Assembly: GCF_014206875.1 (NCBI RefSeq)
Contig: NZ_JACIJO010000001.1
Span: 1,576,680 to 1,640,679 of the forward strand
Length of the DNA: 64,000 nucleotides
From: Algoriphagus iocasae
Lineage (GTDB): Bacteria > Bacteroidota > Bacteroidia > Cytophagales > Cyclobacteriaceae
Reading direction: 5' to 3'
The stretch's first letter is position 1, and the number at the start of each line of letters is the position of its first letter. Made by a program: the position numbers and the translations under genes. Below the pieces are notes generated by a model. The model searched no databases. It saw nothing but the letters and a program-made list of their open reading frames with translations, and was not told the origin of the DNA. Below are positions 45,029 through 53,837 of this stretch, in pieces.

Positions 45029-45403
45029 ATGAAAGAAATCAATTCTATCAATATTATGGAAAAGTTTTCATTGTTTGAAAAGCAGTGGACACCTCATATA
45101 ATCGGAGAACTCAATGGGCAATATGTGAAGCTTGCAAAGCTAAAAGACGACTTTGTTTGGCATAGCCATGAAAATGAAGAAGAACTATTTATGGTATTCA
45201 AGGGCACACTCCTAATGGACTTTCGTGACGGAAGAACAGTTGAAATTAGGGAAGGAGAAATTTTAATTGTTCCAAAAGGGGTGGAGCACAGACCGCATAC
45301 AAATGGAGAAGTGGTGTTTAGCCTACTCATTGAGCCTAAAACAACACTTCACACAGGCAATGTGGAAAGCGATAAAACTGTAAAAGAATTAGGCTGGATT
45401 TAA
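45029..45403 (+). CDS. Cupin-domain protein
   Basis: 124 aa. The metal-binding cupin motifs are visible: HSHENEEELFMVFKGTLLMD (about 48-67, with two His and a Glu) and PKGVEHRPHTNGE (about 86-98). Many such small cupins are mannose-6-phosphate isomerase-like or have no known reaction. It begins 25 bp after the ABC/M1 gene and is probably in the same operon. The sequence does not allow a substrate call. Confidence 0.88.
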   Translation: MKEINSINIMEKFSLFEKQWTPHIIGELNGQYVKLAKLKDDFVWHSHENEEELFMVFKGTLLMDFRDGRTVEIREGEILIVPKGVEHRPHTNGEVVFSLLIEPKTTLHTGNVESDKTVKELGWI

Positions 45404-45533
45404 TATCTTATATGATTGGTTTACTACAAGATTTTTATACCCAAGTAACTATGCATAAAACCACCTTATGAAATGCCTTTTACCGGTATATTCATACATA
45501 AAGCCCTATTAGCAAGCTAAAAATCGGATATAC

Positions 45534-46025
45534 ATGAAATTAAGAGCTGCTACAATTAATGACCTTGATTTAATAAAATATTGGGACAAGCAACAGCATG
45601 TGATTGATTGTGATCCTGATGATGAATGGAACTGGGAAATTGAGCTGAACCGCAATCCTTCCTGGAGAGAACAGTTAATAGCTGAGTTGAACGGGGAGCC
45701 AATTGGTTTTATTCAGATTATTGACCCTTATTCAGAGGAAACTCATTATTGGGGGAGTGTTGAAAAGAATAAGAAGGCCATTGACATTTGGATAGGAGAA
45801 GAGAGCAATCTGAATAATGGATACGGAACCCTTATGATGAAACTTGCCATTGAAAGATGTTTCCAAAATCAAGAAATAGACGGAATCCTTATTGACCCAT
45901 TAAAATCAAATGTTAAAGCCCATAGATTTTATGAAAGACTTGGTTTTGAGTTTATTGAAGAGAGGCAATTTGAGGGATCGGACTGTTTTGTTTACGAACT
46001 GAAGAGGAATAAAGTCAGGAAATAA
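45534..46025 (+). CDS. GNAT-family N-acetyltransferase, AAC(6')-like
   Basis: 163 aa. The acetyl-CoA-binding loop is NLNNGYGTLMMKLAIERCF (about 90-108) and the last strand region reads VKAHRFYERLGFEFIEER. The start, LRAATINDLDLIKYWDKQQHV, and IDIWIGEES resemble aminoglycoside 6'-acetyltransferases and their housekeeping relatives. Resistance cannot be inferred from this alone, as ribosomal and small-amine acetyltransferases look alike. It stands 130 bp behind the cupin; the first dispersed repeat copy follows its stop. Confidence 0.88.
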   Translation: MKLRAATINDLDLIKYWDKQQHVIDCDPDDEWNWEIELNRNPSWREQLIAELNGEPIGFIQIIDPYSEETHYWGSVEKNKKAIDIWIGEESNLNNGYGTLMMKLAIERCFQNQEIDGILIDPLKSNVKAHRFYERLGFEFIEERQFEGSDCFVYELKRNKVRK

Positions 46026-46026
46026 T

Positions 46027-46134
46027 ATGATTATCCTCAATGGTGTCAGTTTAATGATTGAGTTTAGAAAGTTGCGGATAATTGACCATCGGCGACAGTC
46101 CACTGTCCTCAGCACGTGTAGAGATACTTCAAAG
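46027..46134. repeat. Dispersed intergenic repeat, copy A
   Basis: About 108 bp, beginning 2 bp past the GNAT gene. Positions 46051-46134 match 53863-53946 at 72 of 84 bases without gaps; upstream the match continues with one indel. It contains a short stem GACAGT-CC-ACTGTC. No ORF is conserved between the copies. Confidence 0.75.
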
Positions 46135-46288
46135 CTTTTTTCTTTCGCTTCAGGTAGGAAAGTAGATATACATAAGAAATAATATTCTATACCCAGAATA
46201 ATCAAAAGCGCATTAAACGTAGAACAAAAAAGATCTAGTGAATCCTGCTATTTTCTTTCAGAAATTTGATGTTTAAAAGAGGCTGAAA

Positions 46289-47731
46289 TCAGGTAATTTC
46301 AAAATCTCCAGATTTCCTATTCCAAATAAGGTTGGTCGCTAGGGGGAAAAGATGTGCACTTGATTCAAAAAAATGCATCATGTATCCAGCTGTATTTACA
46401 AATACTACAAAGTCACTAACATTTGGTAGCTGCGTCAAAGCAATTTTTCTTTTTAGAAGAATGTCTCGCTCTAAACAATAAGCTCCAGTAAAGTAAACTT
46501 CAACTGGTTCTGCTTGAGCTTTTTTATTTTGATAGATAACATAGGGATCAAGCAAAAAATCTGCACTACCACTTAACATCTGAGTCATATTCATTTCTAA
46601 ACCTATCAACCAATTACCTTTTTGATCTTTCTTTCGAAATGCAACTTTTGCAATAGTCAAACCTACTTGATCTAGCATGGATCTTCCTGGTTCCATTCGT
46701 ATTTCTATTCCCATCTCTTTCGCCAAAGTTCCTGCCATTTTTCCTGATTGGCTTTGAGAAGAAAGTATGCCTCTAAGAAACTCTCCTTTTGTCACTGGAC
46801 TCCAAAAAGGATAGGTTTTTAATTGTCCAAGTAAAACTCCGCCTGACATATGAAGTCCCAACCCTTGGTTTTCGAAGGTGATTTCTTCCCTTTTATTTCC
46901 AACTGCAAGACGAAGTTGCTGATTAAAATAATCCCACTCTAATTCACTCTCTAAGTAATTCATCAAAAACCCTCCTCCAATATCAATGAATTCTGTTTTC
47001 ATTCTTTTATCAAGGAGCTTCTGTGCCAAAGCTAAACATTGAGTAAGGGCTATTCCTCTTTCTTGGATAGAGTATCCATTTAAATGAAAGTGTAAGCCTT
47101 TATAATTCAATAAGTTGAAATGATCGGAATCCAACAAGTTTGCTGTTATAAAGTCCTCTATTTCATCGATATCAAATCCGAATCTGCTGTAAAGCTTTTG
47201 ATCTTTTGCTAGAAAGCCGCTGACACGAAAAGCAATATCTACTGATCTCTCCTGATCCATTGCAACTCTCTGAACCAGCTCGCACTCATCACTATTATCT
47301 AAAATGATAAGACTGCCATTCTTGACAGCAGATTCAACCAATTTCTTATTTTTCACTGCAGCTGTTACAATCAAGTCAGAAGGATCCAAACCCATTTCGA
47401 TACATTGTTGGTATTCCTGTAAGCTGGCAGTATCAATCCCCATCCCAATGGAATTAGCTTTTCGAACCACCCCTTTGGTTTTATTAGCTTTCCGGGCAAA
47501 AAAGATTTTATGCTTTAATCCGAAATCTTTAAAAACTTTATGATAGGATATGAAATTGTCCTCCATAGCGTCAGGTTGGTGGATATTAATTGGGGATCCA
47601 TGTTTTTCAATTAATTCACTGATTAACAAAGATTTCCCCATTAATTCTTTCATCCAGGTAGAGGTTATCGGACTTAGTTTGGGTAGATCAGGCATTGGAA
47701 TAGGGGATTGGATAGTTGGTCGACTGTTCAT
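46289..47731 (-). CDS. Y4yA-type PLP-dependent decarboxylase
   Basis: 480 aa. Fold III PLP enzyme of the diaminopimelate/ornithine decarboxylase group: PLP-binding Lys in KIFFARKANK (about 80), a glycine loop in FIDIGGGF near 245 and the active-site Cys in GAYCLERD (about 430). Family members decarboxylate D-centre amino acids; SbnH of the staphyloferrin B pathway belongs to the same fold and uses citryl-diaminopropionate. Its first 44 bases overlap the end of the FAD protein gene; an internal ATG at 47695 would reduce the overlap. It is the last gene of the SbnA operon. The substrate is probably a diaminopropionate-type or related amino acid (inference). Confidence 0.88.
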   Translation of the reverse strand: MNSRPTIQSPIPMPDLPKLSPITSTWMKELMGKSLLISELIEKHGSPINIHQPDAMEDNFISYHKVFKDFGLKHKIFFARKANKTKGVVRKANSIGMGIDTASLQEYQQCIEMGLDPSDLIVTAAVKNKKLVESAVKNGSLIILDNSDECELVQRVAMDQERSVDIAFRVSGFLAKDQKLYSRFGFDIDEIEDFITANLLDSDHFNLLNYKGLHFHLNGYSIQERGIALTQCLALAQKLLDKRMKTEFIDIGGGFLMNYLESELEWDYFNQQLRLAVGNKREEITFENQGLGLHMSGGVLLGQLKTYPFWSPVTKGEFLRGILSSQSQSGKMAGTLAKEMGIEIRMEPGRSMLDQVGLTIAKVAFRKKDQKGNWLIGLEMNMTQMLSGSADFLLDPYVIYQNKKAQAEPVEVYFTGAYCLERDILLKRKIALTQLPNVSDFVVFVNTAGYMMHFFESSAHLFPLATNLIWNRKSGDFEIT

Positions 47732-49508
47732 TTTGCTGTAAGTTTCTTACAAGATCCTTGGCCCATTGGCTGACAAAATCATTACGCTTTCGAGAAAGTG
47801 AATCGTTATCATAAGTAATACCTTCTGTAGGAGTACCAGTAAAGGTAAGGGAGCTATTTTTCTGTCCAGATTTATCTGTGGGATGTCCTTTTTTATCGAT
47901 AGCTAAGCATCCAGGTTGAAAACCCTTGCTTCCGATTTGTCGATTCACAAATGGAGTGATTAATTCTCTTTTTAAAAGATTTCCATAAAGCATATCGGTA
48001 CATTCGGTTAACCTGATTTTAGGAATTCGGGCATCGATCAAGTAGTCAGCACTGACTGATTCTTTGGTAGGATTGGTGAGTATGGTTTTCCGGCCAAAAG
48101 AAATCGTAGGGCTTTGAGAGAAGGAAAAATCAATCAAATCTGCTTCGCCCAAGGCTAACAACTTTTTCATGTTTTCTATAGGGGGACCATAGCTTATCCT
48201 ATTCAAATGACCCGCATATTTTAATAAGAAATTCTTTTGAGATTGCGGTTTTAAGCCTCCAAATTGATACAGTTCACTAAAAAGATCACTTAAATGTCTC
48301 CAAAGGTCAGCAGTAGCAGCAAATGCACTTTTGTCAATTCCTATCTGGGCCTCTTCTATACTTATTTGTAGGGAATTTAATGTTCCTTTTTGAAGATTTT
48401 TGTGTGGTAGTTGTGGTCTTATAAAACTTTGAAAATCAAATCGTTCTTCTTCAGGGAAAATTTCATGGAACCGCTGGATTTGAGATTCTACTTTTTTGAA
48501 ATCTTCTGAGATGTTAAGTGTTCGTCCTCTTTGTTGAAGTTTCTTGCTGTAATAAACAACTTTATACTCCTTCTCAATTAATGGTAAAAGCTCCTTCTCA
48601 AAATCAAACTTCTCGTCTTTGGGTTTAAGATTATCCAGATTTTGCTTATTGAAATAAGTTGGCCTATAGCTCGGTTTACCATAGGTATTTCCTCTTGGAA
48701 TCATTAATAACCCAGAGTTGGAAAATGGAAAGATCTTTTCAGGTTCTTCTCCGGATCTCACATATGTTAAAGTATTATTTGAATTTAATTCAAACTTGCC
48801 CTTTCTCCCTTCTGTCAAAGCCAATATGGCATCAATAAATGTCAGCCCCATACCCTTAATCGCTACTTTTGACCCTGAAGCTATGTCCTGAAGTCTCTTA
48901 GTTATTGGATAGATGAAGTCTATGTAATTCTCTTTTAAATGGCTTTCTGGATCATTAACGCAGGGATGTCCACTGGCAATAAGTATATGCTGAAAATTAT
49001 CAATGATCATCTCTTGACCTGAGTTCAAGCCACGGAATTTGACTTGATATTGCTCACCATCTTTTTTTATGTCCGAGACGGTTCCCACATGCTTGGTTAT
49101 TGATATTGATTCTGGGCAATTTTGGAGTAATTCTTCAAAACCTCCTGACAAATATCTTCCCACAGTACAACGTGAAGAAAAAGTGTAAGCATTTGATTCG
49201 GGATATTCCAGTTGATGCATTTCTAACCACTGCACAAATGATTTTGGCCTTGTAACATTTGGTGCAGGATCTTCCTCTGGCCACATTGAGATATGTCCAT
49301 TGGCATAATTCATTAATAAATAGGCTGGCTGATCCGTACGGTAAATATCACCGGCTCCAAAAGAATCTGATTTATTGAAAAGATGAATTTCTACCGGAAA
49401 AGAGGCTTCCAATCTACCAAGATTTGCAAGTAGCCTTTCCAATCCATAAAGTCCTTTTGGTCCGAGGCCTACAATAGCAATTTTTTGGATTTTAGTATTT
49501 TCTATCAT
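47688..49508 (-). CDS. FAD/NAD(P)-binding oxidoreductase
   Basis: 606 aa. An N-terminal dinucleotide-binding motif IAIVGLGPKGLYGLERL (about 10-26) belongs to the FAD-NAD(P)-binding family that includes proteins with the same GPKGL start. A second segment LIASGHPCV (about 180) and SKVAIKGMGLTFIDAILAL (about 220) form the other nucleotide site. It is probably a soluble flavoprotein oxidising an amino-acid-derived intermediate; family members are found in small-molecule clusters. It sits between sbnA (30 bp upstream) and the decarboxylase (44-bp overlap). No covalent flavin motif is seen. Confidence 0.85.
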   Translation of the reverse strand: MIENTKIQKIAIVGLGPKGLYGLERLLANLGRLEASFPVEIHLFNKSDSFGAGDIYRTDQPAYLLMNYANGHISMWPEEDPAPNVTRPKSFVQWLEMHQLEYPESNAYTFSSRCTVGRYLSGGFEELLQNCPESISITKHVGTVSDIKKDGEQYQVKFRGLNSGQEMIIDNFQHILIASGHPCVNDPESHLKENYIDFIYPITKRLQDIASGSKVAIKGMGLTFIDAILALTEGRKGKFELNSNNTLTYVRSGEEPEKIFPFSNSGLLMIPRGNTYGKPSYRPTYFNKQNLDNLKPKDEKFDFEKELLPLIEKEYKVVYYSKKLQQRGRTLNISEDFKKVESQIQRFHEIFPEEERFDFQSFIRPQLPHKNLQKGTLNSLQISIEEAQIGIDKSAFAATADLWRHLSDLFSELYQFGGLKPQSQKNFLLKYAGHLNRISYGPPIENMKKLLALGEADLIDFSFSQSPTISFGRKTILTNPTKESVSADYLIDARIPKIRLTECTDMLYGNLLKRELITPFVNRQIGSKGFQPGCLAIDKKGHPTDKSGQKNSSLTFTGTPTEGITYDNDSLSRKRNDFVSQWAKDLVRNLQQNEQSTNYPIPYSNA

Positions 49509-49538
49509 TTGCTAAAGGTTTTGCCTCTAAAATCTTGT

Positions 49539-50522
49539 TTACACAAGAACTGGTGTGTTTTTGAAATTATTTTCTTCAATCCATTTCTCATTGTATATGG
49601 TGTCTAGGTATCTCTCGCCTCTGTCACACAAAATCATAGCAATAGTGGAACCTTTGGGTAGGGTAGAAGCCAATTTTTGCACAGCAGAGGTGACGGCTCC
49701 TGAAGAACCTCCACAAAGCAATGCTTCAGTATTGAGCAGTTTGTGACATCCATCGACACATTCTTGATCATTTACATGCACCACATCAAAAATCAACTCC
49801 TGATTTAAAAACTCAGATTTTCTTCCTGCACCATGCCCTGGGATTTTTCTTTTTCCTGCAGGGCTACCAAAAATTACACTTCCTACGGCATCCACTGCAA
49901 TGACCTTCGTCTTGAGGTTATTCTTTTTAATATATTCAGCACAACCCATAAGTGTTCCGCAGGTGCTGGTGGCAGCAAAGAGATAGTCCGGTGCCATGCC
50001 TAAATCCTTGATTATTTCATGCATGGTTTGTTGGTGTGCGATAGGATTCTGGGGGTTCCCATATTGATTGGGCCAAAAGCAGTTTGGAGTATTTTTTAAA
50101 ATTTCCTGAACCTTATTTAACCTAGCTTGCAAAAAACCACCTTGTTTATCGGGTTTGGTTACCAGATGAACTTTTCCTCCGTAAGCTTTTATGATTTTGA
50201 CGTTTTGCCCATTGACCATTGGATCAACAACAACTTCTAGGCTTAAACCAAGGTATTTGCAGGTTTGAGCAAGCCCAATTGCCATATTTCCGGAGCTCGA
50301 TTCCACTACAGTATCACCTTTTTTTAATTTTCCTTTTTCCATTGCATGGGTAATCAATTGTAGAGCTGTTCTGTCCTTGATACTTCCTCCAGGGTTGAAT
50401 GCTTCCATCTTTGCAAATAATTTTAACTGGTAAACAGAATACAGTCTGTTGAGCCTAACTAATGGCGTTCGACCAACAGTGTCAAGAATTCCGGAATAAT
50501 ATTGAGGATGGGAGAGAGGCAT
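49539..50522 (-). CDS. sbnA: SbnA-type synthase, N-(2-amino-2-carboxyethyl)-L-glutamate synthase-like
   Basis: 327 aa, fold II PLP enzyme of the cysteine synthase family. PLP Lys lies in NPGGSIKDRTAL (about 47), the phosphate-binding loop is SSSGNMAIG (about 75) and STCGT (about 168), with GGSSGAV near 272 and the SbnA-type end DRGERYLDTIYNEKW. SbnA joins O-phospho-L-serine and L-glutamate on the way to 2,3-diaminopropionate in staphyloferrin B synthesis. SbnB, which finishes that step, is not in this window, so another enzyme, possibly the flavoprotein next door, may process the product (inference). A plain cysteine synthase is less likely given the C-terminal signature. Confidence 0.88.
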   Translation of the reverse strand: MPLSHPQYYSGILDTVGRTPLVRLNRLYSVYQLKLFAKMEAFNPGGSIKDRTALQLITHAMEKGKLKKGDTVVESSSGNMAIGLAQTCKYLGLSLEVVVDPMVNGQNVKIIKAYGGKVHLVTKPDKQGGFLQARLNKVQEILKNTPNCFWPNQYGNPQNPIAHQQTMHEIIKDLGMAPDYLFAATSTCGTLMGCAEYIKKNNLKTKVIAVDAVGSVIFGSPAGKRKIPGHGAGRKSEFLNQELIFDVVHVNDQECVDGCHKLLNTEALLCGGSSGAVTSAVQKLASTLPKGSTIAMILCDRGERYLDTIYNEKWIEENNFKNTPVLV

Positions 50523-50625
50523 AATAGGAAGGTTTTTGAATTGCGGTCTACCGCTAGCGATGGTTAGTAAGAGAAAAAGCTTATTGGTTATGAATTTTCT
50601 TTGGATTCTTACTTTTGTAGTTTAA

Positions 50626-51324
50626 TCAACAAGCAATCTCTTCTTTTAAAGGTTGAAAATTGACCAGGTTATCATCAGTGGTTATAATTTGGGTATTTAA
50701 TCCTTTGGCTTTAAATAGACTTCGCAATGTCCGTTCAAAGAACTTTGTATTTGTTCGCCATTCATCTTCTGATTGTTTGTCAATATTGAGATATTCGATT
50801 GTACCAAAGAACTGACTGGAAATCAATTTAGTAATCCATTCAAAATCAATTGTTTGAATTCCTCCTAGACTCACTTTTTTGCCATGTCTCTTTGCCCAGG
50901 TGGCAGTGAAAATCACATCTTCTGAATAAATATTTTCATCAATATCATGCTTTACTCTGTTTGCTGGATTTCGCCATAGTTCTACAAGTGTAAAATACTG
51001 ACCATGTCTATGAATGAAATACTCTACGATTTCATGGAAACTATGCTTTCTGTGTGTTGCACTTGGAGGACAATGAAAAAAATTGTCAAAAATAAGTTCA
51101 AGCTCAAAATCAGATGCTAAAGTCGGTAGAAGCCAATTGTACCAGCTTAAACCCTTTTTAGTATTGAATTTGATACAATCTATTCCCAATCTCAAGGTGG
51201 AGATCCCTTCTGATTTTAATCTTTCTATCTGGAGATTTACTTCTTTTCGACTTCTCACCGCACACCAAGTTGCTTTGGTTACTGAGGGAGGTGTTTCAGG
51301 TTCACTTGATTTTGAATGATTCAT
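50626..51324 (-). CDS. Putative TIM-barrel protein of the SbnA operon
   Basis: 232 aa from the ATG at 51324. A longer start at 51408 would translate the leader hairpin into a hydrophobic tail and is rejected. The sequence looks like a truncated (beta/alpha)8 barrel of glycosidase type: STLRLGIDCI, LELIFDNFFHCPPS and VELWRNPANRV, the latter echoing the WNEPN acid/base loop of clan GH-A without its second Glu. A polysaccharide hydrolase is unlikely; a modified catalytic or binding protein is more plausible. It is first in the operon, 104 bp before sbnA. No family is named with confidence. Confidence 0.65.
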   Translation of the reverse strand: MNHSKSSEPETPPSVTKATWCAVRSRKEVNLQIERLKSEGISTLRLGIDCIKFNTKKGLSWYNWLLPTLASDFELELIFDNFFHCPPSATHRKHSFHEIVEYFIHRHGQYFTLVELWRNPANRVKHDIDENIYSEDVIFTATWAKRHGKKVSLGGIQTIDFEWITKLISSQFFGTIEYLNIDKQSEDEWRTNTKFFERTLRSLFKAKGLNTQIITTDDNLVNFQPLKEEIAC

Positions 51325-51388
51325 AGTTACAATTTGATAAGGAAGGAAACTTCGTCCCCACATTAGGAGAATCTGAATTACTATTGGC

Positions 51389-51422
51389 AAAAAAGTAACC
51401 AAAAGCAAAATGGCTTTTGGTT
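51389..51422 (-). terminator. Terminator-like hairpin in the leader of the SbnA operon (possible attenuator)
   Basis: On the minus strand a perfect 10-bp stem AACCAAAAGC/GCTTTTGGTT (51413-51422 and 51397-51406) with a 6-nt loop is followed by AC and six T residues. It lies 65 bp upstream of the first gene's ATG and no gene ends there, so it may control read-through. The rest of the divergent gap 51325-51821 is AT-rich, without other clear sites. Confidence 0.65.
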
Positions 51423-51821
51423 GTCCTTAAAACACAGTTTTCAATTTATATGGGGAAAAAAAAGAGCAAAAAAATACCCACAATGTGGATTTAATTGAAG
51501 GCAATATATCTAGTAAATAATTGCATTATTTTTCTAGAATTTATCCTTGCAAAATTCCTCTTAAGCGCCAAAAATATTTTCCAATAACTTGTTAAGCTTA
51601 AAACTCCCCATTTGATCTGCGATACATAGCAATATTTGAAAAAATTATTTCTGGTCCAGAGTATTTCAAGAAGTGATTTATGGGGACTTTATTTATTTAT
51701 TTTCAGGAATAGAGATGATTTCAAATCTGTCCAATAATCAAATAAGAATTTTTACAGAAATTTTTTAATGAGGCTTGTAACATTTCGGTGCTTTTATTCT
51801 CCAAGCAATAAAAACGAAATT

Positions 51822-52655
51822 ATGAAAAAGCTTATTTGTTACTTGTTGTTGTCCTTCTTGTTTGTCTCAATTTCCCAGGGGCAAAATGCATTCAGGGTAG
51901 AGCGGAAAGGAACTGGTAAACCCATCCTTTTTCTTCCTGGGTTTGGTAGTTCAGGAGATGTTTGGGATCCTTTAATTTCAAAGTTTCCTGAGCATGAATC
52001 CATCACTTTGACTTATGCCGGATTTGATGGAGTGTCCCCGATCGAATTTCCTTGGTATAGTCAGATCAGTGATCAACTGATCAATTTTGTTAAAGAAAAT
52101 AATTTAAATGGACTGACGGTAGTAGGCCATAGCATGGGAGGAAACTTGGCTGTGGAACTAGCCAAAGCAATTCCAGATAGAATTGCTCAAATAATCATAG
52201 TGGACGCCTTGCCATGTATGAGAGAGGTGATGATGCCTGGGGTACCTGCTTCTGCTTTTGCTTATGATAGTCCATACAATGACCAACTTTTGAAAATGAA
52301 TACCACTGACTTTGAATCTTATGCGAGTCAAATGGCGCAAGGAATGGCTTCAAACGTGAAGGACCAAGAGCTGCTAAAAGAATGGTTTTTAGCTGCTGAC
52401 CGTCAAGTATTTGTAAATGGGTATACGGACTTACTTAAATTGGATCTCAGGGACGGAATGGAGAGCATTGTTGCTCCAGTATTAATTTTGGTGGCGGATC
52501 AGCCTTTTGGAGATCAGGCTCTAGAAACTATGAAAATTCAATATCAAGGACTGAAAAACAAAGAATTTAAAATGGCCAAAAATAGCAGGCATTTTATCAT
52601 GATGGATCAACCTGAATGGATGGCTCAAGAACTTCAGCGATTTATTGAACAGTGA
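51822..52655 (+). CDS. Secreted alpha/beta hydrolase
   Basis: 277 aa from the ATG at 51822, chosen because it starts a signal peptide (MKKLICYLLLSFLFVSISQGQ); an ATG 54 bp upstream would put a polar tail before it. The alpha/beta hydrolase core has LFLPGFGSSGDVWDP (about 33-47), elbow GHSMGGNLAV (Ser near 107), Asp in LVADQPFGDQ and His in SRHFIMMDQP. The substrate is unknown. The last four bases overlap the start of the sigma gene (GTGA), so the hydrolase and the sigma factor are translated together, an unusual order for a sigma operon. Confidence 0.88.
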   Translation: MKKLICYLLLSFLFVSISQGQNAFRVERKGTGKPILFLPGFGSSGDVWDPLISKFPEHESITLTYAGFDGVSPIEFPWYSQISDQLINFVKENNLNGLTVVGHSMGGNLAVELAKAIPDRIAQIIIVDALPCMREVMMPGVPASAFAYDSPYNDQLLKMNTTDFESYASQMAQGMASNVKDQELLKEWFLAADRQVFVNGYTDLLKLDLRDGMESIVAPVLILVADQPFGDQALETMKIQYQGLKNKEFKMAKNSRHFIMMDQPEWMAQELQRFIEQ

Positions 52656-53149
52656 GAGAATCAAAAAAAGATCTGTTTTCCCAACTCTTTGGACAATACC
52701 AGGCCATGGTATTTCAGCTTGCCCTAGGTTTTGTCAAAGGAGATCGGGATCAAGCGGATGATTTGAGTCAAGAGGTATTTATCCAAGTCTGGAATCATCT
52801 GGATGGATTCAGAAAGCAATCCTCTTATAAAACCTGGATTTACCGAATCACTGTGAATTGCTGTCTGGGATATCTTAAGAAAACAAAGCGGGAATCTTTT
52901 ATTCAAAAATCTTCCGAAAACCCAATTGATCATATTGATGAAGCACCTGAGAATACTCAAAACACACTGGATAAATTATACTGGGCTATGGGGCAATTGG
53001 ATGACCTCGACAGGCTGATTGTCACCATGTTGCTCGAGGAGTTGTCTTATGAAGAGATTTCTGAGGTTCTGGGGGTCTCCCCATCAAATTTGCGAGTGAA
53101 GATCCACCGGGTCAAAAAGAAACTAAAAAAACTGATGAATCATGAATGA
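52652..53149 (+). CDS. ECF-type RNA polymerase sigma factor
   Basis: 165 aa starting with GTG that overlaps the hydrolase stop (GTGA). Region 2 is QADDLSQEVFIQVWNHLDGFR (about 31-50), followed by YKTWIYRITVNCCLGYL, and region 4 is LDDLDRLIVTMLLEELSYEEISEVLGVSPSNLRVKIHRVKKKL. It overlaps the next gene, a membrane protein, by 8 bp. The overlap on both sides points to one tightly coupled operon. Likely controlled by the membrane partner, as in classical sigma/anti-sigma pairs. Confidence 0.93.
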   Translation: MRESKKDLFSQLFGQYQAMVFQLALGFVKGDRDQADDLSQEVFIQVWNHLDGFRKQSSYKTWIYRITVNCCLGYLKKTKRESFIQKSSENPIDHIDEAPENTQNTLDKLYWAMGQLDDLDRLIVTMLLEELSYEEISEVLGVSPSNLRVKIHRVKKKLKKLMNHE

Positions 53150-53741
53150 ACTTCCTAAAAATATTTTGGATAGCTGGAAAACTGTTCAGGGATCCATTAA
53201 ACCTAAAGCCGTTGCCACTGAGCAACTGGTCGAAAAAGCCACTAGAATCAAAAAGAAAAGCTTAAAGCTCCAATGGGGTAATCTTATCCTTTTGAGTGTT
53301 ACCTTAATCGGTATAACTATCTGTTGGCGACTTTTTTTTCCATTTCAGGAACAATTAAGCCAGGTAGGAGTGGCCTTGATGTTGGGAAGCTTGTTATTAC
53401 GCGTTTTGGGAGAGGCTTATTCAGTGGTCAACTTTGGTGAACGCAAGTTCACGGGAAGTGCTTCTAAAAAGCTTCAGCAAGATGAAAAATATCTAGACTT
53501 AAGGACAAAAATAAACGGTGTTCTTACCTATTCCTGCCTCACTGTATATAGTCTGGGTTTTTTGATGTTGTATCCTGAATTTTCTCTGTATATCCCACTT
53601 TTTTATATGGTACTGATTTACGGTTCCTATATGCTGATGGTAGTGATTTGGGTATTGATCATCCGGAAAAATGTGAAACAGGAAACCAAAGACTTAAAGA
53701 ATGTAATAGAATTAAGGAGAGAACTTTGCCAAGATTCTTGA
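53142..53741 (+). CDS. Four-helix membrane protein, putative anti-sigma factor
   Basis: 199 aa. A basic cytoplasmic N-terminus of about 45 residues precedes four transmembrane helices (about 46-66, 73-93, 125-145, 152-172), and a charged cytoplasmic tail ends the protein. Overlap with the sigma gene by 8 bp marks it as the sigma partner; the N-terminus would hold the factor. No zinc-binding anti-sigma motif (HxxxCxxC) is visible. It differs from the one-helix TPR partner in the CHAT cluster, so the two ECF systems are distinct. Confidence 0.8.
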   Translation: MNELPKNILDSWKTVQGSIKPKAVATEQLVEKATRIKKKSLKLQWGNLILLSVTLIGITICWRLFFPFQEQLSQVGVALMLGSLLLRVLGEAYSVVNFGERKFTGSASKKLQQDEKYLDLRTKINGVLTYSCLTVYSLGFLMLYPEFSLYIPLFYMVLIYGSYMLMVVIWVLIIRKNVKQETKDLKNVIELRRELCQDS

Positions 53742-53837
53742 ATTGTCCCCATTTAGTGAAATGTGCTTTGAGAGCTACTGATTATTGACTTCTTGCATAC
53801 ACTTTATCATGATTGGTCCTTCCGATTTTAAATTAAA

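Noticed and set aside
51325..51408. Longer N-terminus of the TIM-barrel protein, MLLVTFLPIV...
   Set aside because: It is the translation of the leader hairpin and T-tract; the ATG at 51324 begins a normal soluble protein.
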